Part shown: one piece after another, positions 8,270-16,708 of the stretch
Numbering within the stretch: the stretch's first letter is position 1
Layout: every line of letters starts with the position of its first letter
DNA from: a virus
Virus record (IMG/VR): IMGVR_UViG_3300042549_008656
Span: 1 to 45,431 of that record
Direction: 5' to 3' (one strand)
DNA length: 45,431 bases
Made by a program: the position numbers and the translations under genes
Notes under the pieces: model-generated
The model's database searches: none
Told to the model about the DNA's origin: nothing
The model's input: only the letters and a program-made list of their open reading frames with translations

Positions 8270-9232
8270 ATGATCTCTTTAATTAAGATTTTAAATGAAA
8301 TAATTAATGAAGGAGGTAATGTCTTTGGCACTACTTCCTCCATTAAAAAAGAATATATACAACCAACACTAGCCAAATTTACTGCTGAACTTAAGAAAAT
8401 TTACCCAAAAGTAGATTTTAAATTTAACACATTGGGGTCTGTTGGTAAAAAAGACGAATCTGGAGATATAGATTTAGGTATGAGTGTTGATCAATTTATG
8501 ACTAAAGATGGTACACCATTATTAGCTAATTGGAATATTGATAAAGCTCAATTTGAGGCTTTATATGATAAAATTAGAAAACGTACAAGATCAGCTACTG
8601 AAGCTCAAAGTAAATTGAGAGCTATGTTAGAATTAATTGCTATTAACATTGAAGAAAAATCTCAATTTATAGATACTGATTTAAAAGCAGCGGGTGGTGG
8701 TTCAATATTTTGTACTTCTCCACAATATAACGAAAAGGGAGAAGCAATAGACGAAAAATCAGTACAAATTGATATCAATGTAGGTAATTTAGATTGGTTA
8801 AATTTTAGTTACTATTCAAACACATATAAAGACAATGTTAAAGGTTTACATAGAACACAGTTAATGTTATCTATGTTTCAAGCTTTAGGTATGACTTTTA
8901 ATCATGGTACAGGTGTTAAAGATAAAACAACAGGAGAAATAGTTGCTACTACACCTAAAGAAGCATTAGATGTATTAAATAAAGGATATGGTCTTAGTTT
9001 ATCTCAGGATATATTAAATGACTATTTTGAATTAATAAATTCTTTAAAGAAAAACTTATCTAAAGATAAATTAAATCAAGTATTAGATACATACTTAAAA
9101 ATATTAGATTCAACAAGAGCGGATATTCCATTTGACATTCAAGACTATTGGATTGCAAATCAAGATCGTTTAGGACTTAAAGGTAAATTTTTACCAGATG
9201 ATTCCAAATTAACTAAATACAAAAAAGCATAA
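8270..9232 (+). CDS. Pol-beta-type nucleotidyltransferase with capsid-tag-like N-terminus
   Basis: The N-terminus MISLIKILNEIINEGGNVFG carries the shared tag and two (L/I)-N-E sites (E10, E14). The nucleotidyltransferase core is LGSVGKKDESGDIDLG at 55-70: G56-S57 followed by the D66-x-D68 metal-binding pair. From memory, GGNVF followed by GKK..SGD(I/L)DL is also found in a nucleotidyltransferase conserved among cyanomyophages. The nucleotide and acceptor (RNA, protein or small molecule) are unknown. The gene is directly followed, with a one-base overlap, by a second nucleotidyltransferase domain at the start of the 984-aa protein, so the two probably act together. Head packaging is inferred from the tag. 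Confidence 0.75.
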   Translation: MISLIKILNEIINEGGNVFGTTSSIKKEYIQPTLAKFTAELKKIYPKVDFKFNTLGSVGKKDESGDIDLGMSVDQFMTKDGTPLLANWNIDKAQFEALYDKIRKRTRSATEAQSKLRAMLELIAINIEEKSQFIDTDLKAAGGGSIFCTSPQYNEKGEAIDEKSVQIDINVGNLDWLNFSYYSNTYKDNVKGLHRTQLMLSMFQALGMTFNHGTGVKDKTTGEIVATTPKEALDVLNKGYGLSLSQDILNDYFELINSLKKNLSKDKLNQVLDTYLKILDSTRADIPFDIQDYWIANQDRLGLKGKFLPDDSKLTKYKKA

Positions 9233-12186
9233 TGAGTGGATCTGCAGGTGGTAATCGAATTACAAGAGCGGTAGTAGAAGATACTGTTCAAGATTATATA
9301 AAAAAAGTATTATCTAAATTTCCAGGATTTAAAACAGCTAAAGTAACAGGTTCATATAACGCTGGTACTAAGCAAGATTTTGGAGATATAGATTTAATTG
9401 TTCAATTAGATGGTACAGATAAAAAGATAATCAAACAGGATTTAGCAAAGTATTTTGCTACTTTACCTGACTCAATAATTGTACCGTTTAAAAGCGATAA
9501 ATACAAAGGTAAAAAATCACTTAGTAGTGGTGAATTAGTTACTGTATTATACCCAATAGCTGGAGTACCAGGTGATTACGTTCAAATAGATAATATTGTA
9601 TCTATTAGTGAAGAAGAATCTACATTTAAAAATACATTTTTAGATTACTCAGCTGAAGTACAAGGTTTACTTTTAGGTTTAGCTAAAGTAGTATGTTTAG
9701 AAGAAGATCCTAAAGAAATATTTAAACGTTTAGGTATTACTAATGTGCCTGCACTTGAACCAAATCAAGAATATGAATTTAATTTGTCAGGTGCTGGATT
9801 AACATTACGTATAGTAACATTAGATAATTTTAAAGAAACTGAACGAACAGATGTTTGGAAATCCTCAGATTGGAGTACAGTTAAAAAATTATTTGCTAAT
9901 TACAATATAGATGTTGATTTTAAAACATTATTAAAAGAATTAGTTTCTAAATTAAAAAATCAACGTTCAAAAAATAGAGTTAAAGGTATATTTAAATCAA
10001 TGGTATCTATTAAAAGTGGAGAAGTTGGTACACCTAAAGGAGATAATAAACAAATATCTTTAGACGCCGTAGATAGTATGTTAGAAAATACATTATTTAA
10101 AGGTTTAGTTAAAGAATTACTATCAGGTTTTATAGCTGAAGAAATTACAAAAGAATCTATCGCTTTATACCCAGGTAAATTTAAACCACCTCATAAAGGC
10201 CATTTTGAAGTAGCTAAACAATTACTTGAAAAAGTAGATAAAGTAGAAATAATAATATCTCCTAAAGAAGTTGAAGGTATAACTGCTGAAAAAAGCAAAG
10301 CAGTTTGGGAATTATATAATAGATTATTAGGTGGAAAACTTGATATTAAAATTATCAACGAATCACCAATTAAATATGTTTTAGATACTATTGAAGCAAA
10401 CCCAAACAATCATTACGTAGCAGTATATGGTAAAGGAGAAGAAAGCAGATATAGAAACATAGGTAAAGATCCCCGTTATATGAATGCTGAAGTATTTGAT
10501 GGAGGAACTACTACTTCAGATGGTGAAAATATCAATGCTACTGACTTTAGAAATGCAATTAAAACAGGTGAAGACATTTCCCGCTTTATTCCAGATGGTA
10601 TAAATAAAAAAGTTGTATCTAAAGATTTAGAAACAGACAGTATAAACGAACATTGTGGATGTGATGATTCATTACCAACTACATTAAAGGATGCAATGTT
10701 ATCATTGACTACTTATATGATAGAAAATGATATGAATATAACACCTTTACCTAAAATTAGAATAATAGACGACGATTCTAAAAACGCTGAGGGTATATTT
10801 GGTAGTACTGCTTATTATAACCCAAATGAATGTTCGATAACGTTGTATACGTTGAATCGCCACCCAAAAGACATATTACGTTCATATGCTCACGAAATGA
10901 TCCACCGAATTCAAGATAATGAAGGTAGATTAAAAAATGTTGCTACTACTAATACAAATGAAGATAGCGACTTACTTGAACTAGAAAAAGAGGCTTACTT
11001 AAATGGAAATATTACGTTTAGAAATTGGGAAGATAGTTTAAAAAATCCAAAACCTGTAAAGGAAGTATATTTTTTAGATACAGAAAAGTATAATCGCCCA
11101 AGAACAATACATGAAAATCTTTGGCATACTTTAAATGAAATTACTTTAACATCAGATAATGCAGTTGAAATAAATGGTGATTTAACTAAAGGTAAATTTC
11201 AAGTAGGAAATATTAAATACACATATGATATAAAACAAGTATCAAATCCATATGATGATGGAGGAAGATTTTTTAATATAATGTTTCATCCTGAAGATAA
11301 TATAACTTCTACTCCTCAAGAAGGAAAAGAAAATTACATTAAAATTTTATCTACAATGTATAAAGTTATACTAGATTTTGCTGAAGAAGCAGAACCTGAG
11401 TATATTGGAATATCGTCATTAGATAATAATAAAAACTATCACATGGTATATGCTAATCTAACAGATAATAAATCTAATAGAATACCAGGATACTTTAGAA
11501 AAGATGTAAATTTAGAATTTAATACTCCTCAAGGTAAAGGTAGATTTGTGGTATTAAAAAGAAAAGATGAATCATTAAATGAAGGCAGATACGATACAGT
11601 GTCAAACAAATCATCATCAATGATTTTTAATAAATGGAAACAAGATTTTTTAGCAGGTAAAAAACAAAGTGTATTAAAAACATTTGTTGAAAGTGAGGAT
11701 GTAGAATTTGGTTTAGTTGCAACGCTTAAATTTAAAAATGAAGGTGAAGATCTACAAGTAGATGGTGGATTAGAAGAAACAGAAGATGGAAATGTCATTT
11801 ATGTTGATTTTAAAGTAGACAGAAATATACTACCAGAAATGTGGTCTGAAATATCAATGAATCTTAAAGACGTAATGCGTCATGAAATTGAGCATATAAC
11901 CCAAAATGATGAATTAAATTATCCATCTAAATTTATGGAAGACGATTTAATAGCTAGAATAGCAATTAATCAAGATCTTTTACCTAGAGGTGAATATTTT
12001 AAACTTGAAAAAGAAATAGATGCTAATTTACAAGGAATGTATTTTAGAGCTAAAAAGGAAAGACGTCCATTCACAGATATTATAAATGACTATCTTGACG
12101 CACAATCATTAACTCCTGAACAGAGAGAAGAAGTATTAAATCTTTGGAGACCTAGAGCAATTAAATTATCTTTACCAAAATTTTAA
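9232..12186 (+). CDS. 984-aa multidomain protein: nucleotidyltransferase, NMNAT-like, two HExxH-type modules
   Basis: Domains in order are as follows. Residues about 1-303 hold a pol-beta-type nucleotidyltransferase (TGSYNAGTKQDFGDIDLIVQ near 40-59). Residues about 309-473 hold a cytidylyltransferase/NMNAT-like domain, with YPGKFKPPHKGH (HxGH class) near 314-325 and INATDFR near 432-438 matching the ISSTxxR motif. Residues 474-636 have HEMIH (554-558), a zinc metallopeptidase motif. Residues 637-784 are unassigned. Residues 785-984 have HEIEH (884-888), a second peptidase-like motif. Candidate gp21-type sites FIAE303, SINE473, TLNE636 and SLNE784 fall near these boundaries, so the protein may be a polyprotein cut in the prohead. 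Parts of the domain set are known in marine T4-like phages; processing is inferred. Confidence 0.7.
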   Translation: MSGSAGGNRITRAVVEDTVQDYIKKVLSKFPGFKTAKVTGSYNAGTKQDFGDIDLIVQLDGTDKKIIKQDLAKYFATLPDSIIVPFKSDKYKGKKSLSSGELVTVLYPIAGVPGDYVQIDNIVSISEEESTFKNTFLDYSAEVQGLLLGLAKVVCLEEDPKEIFKRLGITNVPALEPNQEYEFNLSGAGLTLRIVTLDNFKETERTDVWKSSDWSTVKKLFANYNIDVDFKTLLKELVSKLKNQRSKNRVKGIFKSMVSIKSGEVGTPKGDNKQISLDAVDSMLENTLFKGLVKELLSGFIAEEITKESIALYPGKFKPPHKGHFEVAKQLLEKVDKVEIIISPKEVEGITAEKSKAVWELYNRLLGGKLDIKIINESPIKYVLDTIEANPNNHYVAVYGKGEESRYRNIGKDPRYMNAEVFDGGTTTSDGENINATDFRNAIKTGEDISRFIPDGINKKVVSKDLETDSINEHCGCDDSLPTTLKDAMLSLTTYMIENDMNITPLPKIRIIDDDSKNAEGIFGSTAYYNPNECSITLYTLNRHPKDILRSYAHEMIHRIQDNEGRLKNVATTNTNEDSDLLELEKEAYLNGNITFRNWEDSLKNPKPVKEVYFLDTEKYNRPRTIHENLWHTLNEITLTSDNAVEINGDLTKGKFQVGNIKYTYDIKQVSNPYDDGGRFFNIMFHPEDNITSTPQEGKENYIKILSTMYKVILDFAEEAEPEYIGISSLDNNKNYHMVYANLTDNKSNRIPGYFRKDVNLEFNTPQGKGRFVVLKRKDESLNEGRYDTVSNKSSSMIFNKWKQDFLAGKKQSVLKTFVESEDVEFGLVATLKFKNEGEDLQVDGGLEETEDGNVIYVDFKVDRNILPEMWSEISMNLKDVMRHEIEHITQNDELNYPSKFMEDDLIARIAINQDLLPRGEYFKLEKEIDANLQGMYFRAKKERRPFTDIINDYLDAQSLTPEQREEVLNLWRPRAIKLSLPKF

Positions 12187-12713
12187 TGTACAAACTAACA
12201 GACATATATAGACAAATTAAAGAAGAAGAAACACTTCCAAAACAACAGTATAAAATATACTGTGATATGGATGGTGTATTGTGTGACTTTGATAGACAAT
12301 TTGAACAATATGCTAAAATGAGTCCTAAAGCATTTGAATCTAAATTTGGAACAGATAAATTTTGGGAATTAATAGATAAGATAGGTTATATATTTTGGTC
12401 TAAAATGCCTTGGATGCCAGATGGAAAAAGTTTATGGGAATATATTAGTAAATACAAACCAGATTTATTATCAGCTCCATCACAAAAGGCATCATCACGT
12501 TATGGAAAACGTTTATGGGTAAGTGAAAATGTACCAGGAGCTAAATTAATATTAGCTGACAGAGAGAAAAAACAAAATTATTCAAAGAAAAATTCAATAC
12601 TTATTGACGATCGCACTGACACCATTAGTGAATGGAATAGTAATGGCGGTGTAGGAATATTATATACATCAACAACTAACACAATAGAAAAATTAAAAGA
12701 ACTAGGACTATGA
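12186..12713 (+). CDS. HAD-family phosphatase (5'-nucleotidase-like)
   Basis: The 175-aa protein has the HAD motif I YCDMDGVLCDFD (nucleophile D27, acid/base D29) and motif IV ILIDDRTD (D141, D142). This resembles the small 5'(3')-deoxyribonucleotidase-type HAD proteins common in phages, so nucleotide dephosphorylation is the best guess. Residues 1-13, MYKLTDIYRQIKE, resemble the shared N-terminal tag and precede the catalytic domain, which starts near residue 22. The start overlaps the stop of the 984-aa gene (TAATG) and its stop overlaps the next start (ATGA), so all are read as one operon. Confidence 0.78.
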   Translation: MYKLTDIYRQIKEEETLPKQQYKIYCDMDGVLCDFDRQFEQYAKMSPKAFESKFGTDKFWELIDKIGYIFWSKMPWMPDGKSLWEYISKYKPDLLSAPSQKASSRYGKRLWVSENVPGAKLILADREKKQNYSKKNSILIDDRTDTISEWNSNGGVGILYTSTTNTIEKLKELGL

Positions 12714-13234
12714 GTTACAAATATAAATTAGTAGAACAAGAAATGGATGGAGATAATGCAATGCAAAAAGCTTCATATGATTTAGTTCTTACTCCAACTG
12801 CCTTATCTGCTGAAGAAGTAGCTAAAGCACTAGAAAATATTGATAACTACGGAGCGTATGTATCTAACTTAAGAAACTCAGCAGTTGACGTAAATAAAGC
12901 TGTTGAGGCACATTTTGGACCTAGTCAACCTTGGGCTAAAAAAGCTAAAGAAAAAGAAAATGGTAAACCATTTCCAATCAAAACAAAACAAGCACAAGAT
13001 GATTTTATTAAAACATTAAAATCAAAACCTACCCTGTTAAATTGGACTATTAAAGGAGAAGTATTACATTTCCCAACAAGTAAAAATCCATCTAAGCAAG
13101 TAACTAAAAACATTATTGATACAGTTATGAATAATGCTGGAATTGACTATACTATAGAGGATAAAGAAGCAATGAGTGAAAATTCATTACGCGAAACTAT
13201 TAAAGAAATCATTAGAAAAAATATTAAGAAATAA
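12710..13234 (+). CDS. Hypothetical protein with tag-like C-terminal helix
   Basis: I do not recognise this 174-aa protein. It is soluble and charged, with an N-terminal acidic segment and a middle region DVNKAVEAHFGPSQPWAKKA rich in Lys/Ala. The last 17 residues, NSLRETIKEIIRKNIKK, look like the N-terminal tags of neighbouring proteins (alternating hydrophobic positions, Lys/Arg/Glu between, I-K-E site) but lie at the C-terminus. Its start overlaps the HAD stop by four bases (ATGA), which puts it in the same transcriptional unit and suggests a related role. Confidence 0.6.
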   Translation: MSYKYKLVEQEMDGDNAMQKASYDLVLTPTALSAEEVAKALENIDNYGAYVSNLRNSAVDVNKAVEAHFGPSQPWAKKAKEKENGKPFPIKTKQAQDDFIKTLKSKPTLLNWTIKGEVLHFPTSKNPSKQVTKNIIDTVMNNAGIDYTIEDKEAMSENSLRETIKEIIRKNIKK

Positions 13235-13236
13235 TT

Positions 13237-13806
13237 ATGTCTGAAAACGTTTTAAAAAAGGATTTCAAGCAAAAAGATATTCAACGTATACGTAATCTCG
13301 TTCAAAATAAACATGGCGAGAGAACCACCACAGGTGTAGGTTATGAAAAGCAAAAAGACTTTCATGAGGAAGGTGATGTATGGGAAGTAGATGGAAGACA
13401 ATGGACCATCAAAAACGGCATCAAACAAAATATTACTAAATTAGATAAAGCAAAAAAGGAGGTTACGCTTCCCTTATTTTGTCCTTGTTGTTCTAATTTA
13501 ATGAAAAACAAATACGATAAACTATTTTACATTCAGTATAAAAGATGCTTCAATTGCCAAATTGACTTTGAAACAGAATTGCGTGTATTAGGTTTATGGG
13601 AAGAATATGAGAAAAATATTATCAACTCAGATATAGAACATGTAATTACAGATTATAGTGTTTGGATGGATGAAGTTATAAATGGTTCAAATGAAAGTTT
13701 TATTACAGAAGCAGGTGATATCGAAAAATGGGTAGGATCATCAAAAAATAAGTTGTTAGAAAATAAAGAAGAAACAATTAAGTACTTACAAGGCCTCAAA
13801 AAATAA
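13237..13806 (+). CDS. Conserved phage zinc-ribbon protein
   Basis: The 189-aa protein starts MSENVLKKDFKQKDIQRIRN and has a glycine-rich middle (TTTGVGYEKQ, VWEVDGRQWTIKNGIKQNIT). It then has a zinc ribbon: C-P-C-C near residue 83-86 and C-F-N-C near 105-108. I recognise the N-terminal and ribbon pattern from a conserved protein of unknown function in T4-like marine phages. DNA, RNA or polymerase binding is possible for a ribbon, but nothing in the sequence decides it. It lies two bases downstream of its neighbour without overlap, in the same operon run, and is followed at once by a membrane-anchored GAF-like gene. Confidence 0.65.
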   Translation: MSENVLKKDFKQKDIQRIRNLVQNKHGERTTTGVGYEKQKDFHEEGDVWEVDGRQWTIKNGIKQNITKLDKAKKEVTLPLFCPCCSNLMKNKYDKLFYIQYKRCFNCQIDFETELRVLGLWEEYEKNIINSDIEHVITDYSVWMDEVINGSNESFITEAGDIEKWVGSSKNKLLENKEETIKYLQGLKK

Positions 13807-13807
13807 T

Positions 13808-14422
13808 ATGAACACTATAACTGTAACAATTTTAATAGCATTTTTAACAGCAATACTCGGACCCATAATTGTAGAATGGGTTAAGATAAAATTCATAACT
13901 AAGGAAAATAGAGATGTAGTAGGTGAGTCTATTGATATTAATGAAAAAGTAGATATACAACTTGAACTTCTTTTAGAGGAATTAGAATGTGATAGAATAT
14001 GTATCTCTCAATTTCATAATGGAGGTCATTTTTACCCAACAGGTAAATCTATTAAAAAATTTAGTATATTTTATGAGCGAGTTACTGAAAAAGCATCATC
14101 AATAAAAGAAACATTTCAAAATATACCTGTATCTTTATTCCCAAAAATATTCTCTTATTTGTACAAAGATAGTGAATTAGTTATCCCTAACTGTTCTAAC
14201 AACGATTTAGATTGTGGTATATTTCAGGTTAAAGGTAAAAAATATAAAACTAAATCAATGTATATGCTAGCTATAAACGATCTAAATGATAACTTCATTG
14301 GGTCATTAACTATATCATATTATGGTAAAGAGCATAAACTTTCATTAGATGAATGGATTTTAATAAGACAAAAAGTAGGTGCAATAGGTACAATCCTTAC
14401 AGATTATTTGCATAGACATTAA
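13808..14422 (+). CDS. Membrane-anchored GAF-like domain protein
   Basis: Residues 3-24 (TITVTILIAFLTAILGPIIV) form one strong transmembrane segment. A cytoplasmic-type domain follows with CDRICISQFHNGGHFYPTGK near 59-78, and a later strand pattern DNFIGSLTISYYGK. This layout, one helix followed by an F-H-N-G...T-G motif and hydrophobic strands, resembles GAF-type small-molecule sensor domains seen in some phage and plasmid proteins. No kinase or cyclase output domain is attached. Insertion in the host inner membrane is inferred. It could sense a ligand or modulate lysis or exclusion; the evidence does not choose. A TA-rich motif and an operon break follow. Confidence 0.5.
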   Translation: MNTITVTILIAFLTAILGPIIVEWVKIKFITKENRDVVGESIDINEKVDIQLELLLEELECDRICISQFHNGGHFYPTGKSIKKFSIFYERVTEKASSIKETFQNIPVSLFPKIFSYLYKDSELVIPNCSNNDLDCGIFQVKGKKYKTKSMYMLAINDLNDNFIGSLTISYYGKEHKLSLDEWILIRQKVGAIGTILTDYLHRH

Positions 14423-14428
14423 AAACAC

Positions 14429-14439
14429 AATATTTATAA
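14429..14439 (+). promoter_or_regulatory. AATATTTATAA motif
   Basis: A copy of the recurrent motif in a 29-base gap, ending 12 bases upstream of the ATG at 14452. It separates the nucleotidyltransferase operon from the acidic structural-protein genes that follow. Confidence 0.45.
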
Positions 14440-14451
14440 TAAAACATTAAA

Positions 14452-15036
14452 ATGACTAATTCATTCGAAAATATGCAAAAATTGGCTTTTGGTAAAATAC
14501 TTATCAAAGAGTCGATGGAAAGTAAAAAAATGTCTAAATCTGCCTTAAAAGCACACATCCGTGAAATGATTTTAGATGAAGCTAAAAAGAAAAAAGATAA
14601 GCCCGAAGATGTAGCTCCACAAGAAGATGTAGACATCGATCTTAACATGGGTAATGAACAATTACCAGCCGAACCAGCAGGTGAAGAAGCACCACCAATG
14701 GATACAATAGCTCCAGAAGCTGATACAATTGGAGATATCGATCCAACAGTAAAATCTATACAAGATTCATTGCAAAAAGCGTTTGCTCAAGCTAAAACAT
14801 TAGGTGACGAGAAACTAATGAACCAAATAGGTAATACTATTACAATGCTTGTACGCACTCAAGTATTGGGTCAGCAAAATGTTGCTGAAAATTTAAATGA
14901 GGAGAATTGGAGAGGTAAAGAAAATAAACTTTTAATACATATAGCAAGTAAACTTAAAGAAATAAACGGAGCAACTTGGGATACAACAATAAAAGAATTA
15001 TTAGCAGATTTAAAAACAGCAGGATATGGAGTGTAA
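14452..15036 (+). CDS. Acidic virion-core-like protein with MQKLA motif
   Basis: The 194-aa protein begins MTNSFENMQKLAFGKILIKE. This is a variant of the F-x-x-M-Q-K-L-A-G motif found also at 24053 and 36905, and it ends in an I-K-E|S site. A second tag-like helix (SALKAHIREMILDEAKKKK) is followed by a long Glu/Pro/Ala-rich acidic linker (about 50-105) and a helical C-terminal domain ending in TIKELLADLKTAGYGV. Acidity, helicity and the motif suggest a prohead core or internal protein, but there is no direct family assignment. The start follows an A-rich leader (ACATTAAAATG). Confidence 0.55.
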   Translation: MTNSFENMQKLAFGKILIKESMESKKMSKSALKAHIREMILDEAKKKKDKPEDVAPQEDVDIDLNMGNEQLPAEPAGEEAPPMDTIAPEADTIGDIDPTVKSIQDSLQKAFAQAKTLGDEKLMNQIGNTITMLVRTQVLGQQNVAENLNEENWRGKENKLLIHIASKLKEINGATWDTTIKELLADLKTAGYGV

Positions 15037-15091
15037 GCAACTCCATTCAACAATAAATTAACAGTTATAAACCAATAAAAACAAAAACAAA

Positions 15092-15265
15092 ATGAACAGT
15101 CAAGAACTATTTGAACAAATTAGTGGGTTGTATGAAACAGCAAAAACTAATCACGAAGAAACAAGCAAAGCAGCAAAAGGAAGAGCTAGAAAAGCATTAA
15201 GCGAAATGAAAAAAGTTATCGCTTCTTATAATAAAGCATCTGTTGCAGAAGCTAAAGTAAAATAA
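15092..15265 (+). CDS. Histone H1-like DNA-binding protein (57 aa)
   Basis: This small gene encodes 57 residues beginning MNSQELFEQISGLYETAKTN. A basic Lys/Ala/Arg stretch, KAAKGRARKALSEMKKVIAS, is followed by YNKASVAEAKVK. The pattern K-A-A-x-x-R-A-R-K-A-L-x-E-x-K-K, then K-A-S-V-A-E-A-K, is what I know from the histone H1-like (Hc1-type) proteins of Bacteroidetes. Binding and compaction of DNA in the host or in the head is the likely role. The 55-base leader is A-rich (ACAAAAACAAAATG), and a strong terminator follows directly, so it can be expressed strongly and separately. It also supports a Bacteroidetes host. Confidence 0.72.
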   Translation: MNSQELFEQISGLYETAKTNHEETSKAAKGRARKALSEMKKVIASYNKASVAEAKVK

Positions 15266-15272
15266 TTATAAA

Positions 15273-15298
15273 GGGGAGGCATCACCTCCCCATTATTT
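15273..15298 (+). terminator. Intrinsic terminator after histone-like gene
   Basis: GGGGAGG and CCTCCCC form a perfect 7-bp GC stem with the 5-base loop CATCA, followed by ATTATTT. It lies 8 bases after the stop of the histone-like gene. Confidence 0.75.
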
Positions 15299-15310
15299 AA
15301 AAATTATAAA

Positions 15311-15490
15311 ATGGGACCAATAGAAAAAGCATGTTTAGACGCTGAAAATAATAGAAAATCTAAACCTATTAACGAAAGTGAAAAAATATCACCTCGAATT
15401 CAGTCATTTTTAAATGAATGCGCTAGAATAATTGCTATTCTTAAGGATGATAATTTATTAGAAAAAGAAAGAGCTAAACATTCAAAATGA
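15311..15490 (+). CDS. Small hypothetical protein (59 aa)
   Basis: A 59-residue frame starts MGPIEKACLDAENNRKSKPI and ends in KERAKHSK. It is charged and helical, with N-E-S and L-N-E-C segments resembling gp21-type sites (I-N-E|S at about residue 20-22). I do not recognise it. Support comes from the A-rich leader (AAATTATAAAATG) after the terminator, the ATGA overlap with the next gene, and the lack of any other use for this stretch. Confidence 0.55.
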   Translation: MGPIEKACLDAENNRKSKPINESEKISPRIQSFLNECARIIAILKDDNLLEKERAKHSK

Positions 15491-16188
15491 GTAAATTAAC
15501 AGATTTAGGTAAAAGATTAGATAATATAAGTAACTATATTAAAAAAGACGTACCTAAGGATATTTGGATATTAAGAGCTATAATTCCTGAATTTATTAAT
15601 GATATTAAAACTGAAGCGACGGAATTTGAAGAACAAAAAATGATTGAAATATTGAATGAATTATTAGATCAATATGAATTTAGATTTAATAAAACATTTG
15701 AAAACTTAACTGAAGCAACATTAACTCCACGAGAATTGGAATTAAAAAACCAACTTTATAGTCAATATAAACAAAATAAAGAAAAGTTTATAAAAGATTA
15801 TGGTGGGGAAGCTGAAGCTGTTATGACTGGTAGAGCAATTAAATTAGCAAAGAATATGTCTGAAAAAGAAAGTAAACAAAAAATAAAAGAGATGATTAAG
15901 CAAGCCTTAACTAAATCTCCTGTTGAAGAAATTAATTCAGCTGAATACGTTCAAACACGCAAACCGGTAGCCCCAGTTAAAGACAAAGAAAAAAATCCTG
16001 AAGACGTAATTATGATGGATGTTCCATTATTAATTCGCATATTAGAATATGCTAGAGAAGATGCTAAAACAGATATGGATTTACATTTTGTAGCTGAAAA
16101 CTTAATTGAGTTATGTAAAAAAGGTGTAACATTAACTATGGATGATTACGACACAATAATCACCCCAGACGAAGCTAAAAATGACTAA
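15487..16188 (+). CDS. Hypothetical helical protein of the accessory/core block
   Basis: The 233-aa protein begins MSKLTDLGKRLDNISNYIKK, which partly resembles the shared N-terminal tag. A helical, charged middle region (FNKTFENLTEATLTPRELEL) is followed by a short conserved-looking module near residues 175-225 (MDVPLLIRILEYAREDAKTD, then MDLHFVAENLIELCKKG). I have seen that last module as a recurrent unit in marine T4-like phage proteins but know no function. The gene overlaps both neighbours (ATGA at the start, 8 bases at the end), so it is translated as part of a run of structural or internal proteins. Confidence 0.6.
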   Translation: MSKLTDLGKRLDNISNYIKKDVPKDIWILRAIIPEFINDIKTEATEFEEQKMIEILNELLDQYEFRFNKTFENLTEATLTPRELELKNQLYSQYKQNKEKFIKDYGGEAEAVMTGRAIKLAKNMSEKESKQKIKEMIKQALTKSPVEEINSAEYVQTRKPVAPVKDKEKNPEDVIMMDVPLLIRILEYAREDAKTDMDLHFVAENLIELCKKGVTLTMDDYDTIITPDEAKND

Positions 16189-16708
16189 AAACGAATTACG
16201 AGATAGAATTAAAAGTATAGTTAAAAAAGTATACTCAACCACAACGTCAGATTCAACTGATAAAGTGGATTTAGATTCACCAGAAGCAATATCATTAGAT
16301 ACTGCTCGTTTTCCTGTATTAGTTAAATTTCCAACATTACTTGACACTATAGTAAAATTATTAACAGATCAATATGATTTGTTTATTAAAGACATTGAAT
16401 GGGTAGCACCACGCCCAACTACATTTCGTATTGTATTAGCAAATGATCAGGTATTTTACTTGATTTATACTGATAGAACATGGATTGGCAAAGTGGAAGG
16501 CAAAAAATACTACTTATTAAATTTAAGTGAAGAACAAAATTGTGTAGAATCAATAGCTAGAATTTTAGCATATGGTGTTAGAATTGAGAAAACAGAAGAA
16601 GGAGCGCCAGTTGATACTTCAGCAGACGCACCAGTTGATACATCAATAGCACCAGAAACACCAATCGATGAAGTTCCTCCAACAGAAGAAACACCACCAA
16701 CAGCATAA
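16181..16708 (+). CDS. Hypothetical protein with acidic Pro/Thr-rich tail
   Basis: The 175-aa product begins MTKNELRDRIKSIVKKVYST, an amphipathic helix like the shared tag but without an obvious (L/I)-x-E site. A globular middle (residues about 40-135) contains ARFPVLVKFPTLLDTIVKLL, FRIVLANDQVFYLIYTDRTW and KKYYLLNL. The last 40 residues are Glu/Pro/Thr/Ala repeats (APVDTS twice), a flexible tail. I do not recognise the fold. It overlaps the upstream gene by 8 bases and the downstream one by one base (TAATG). Confidence 0.6.
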   Translation: MTKNELRDRIKSIVKKVYSTTTSDSTDKVDLDSPEAISLDTARFPVLVKFPTLLDTIVKLLTDQYDLFIKDIEWVAPRPTTFRIVLANDQVFYLIYTDRTWIGKVEGKKYYLLNLSEEQNCVESIARILAYGVRIEKTEEGAPVDTSADAPVDTSIAPETPIDEVPPTEETPPTA

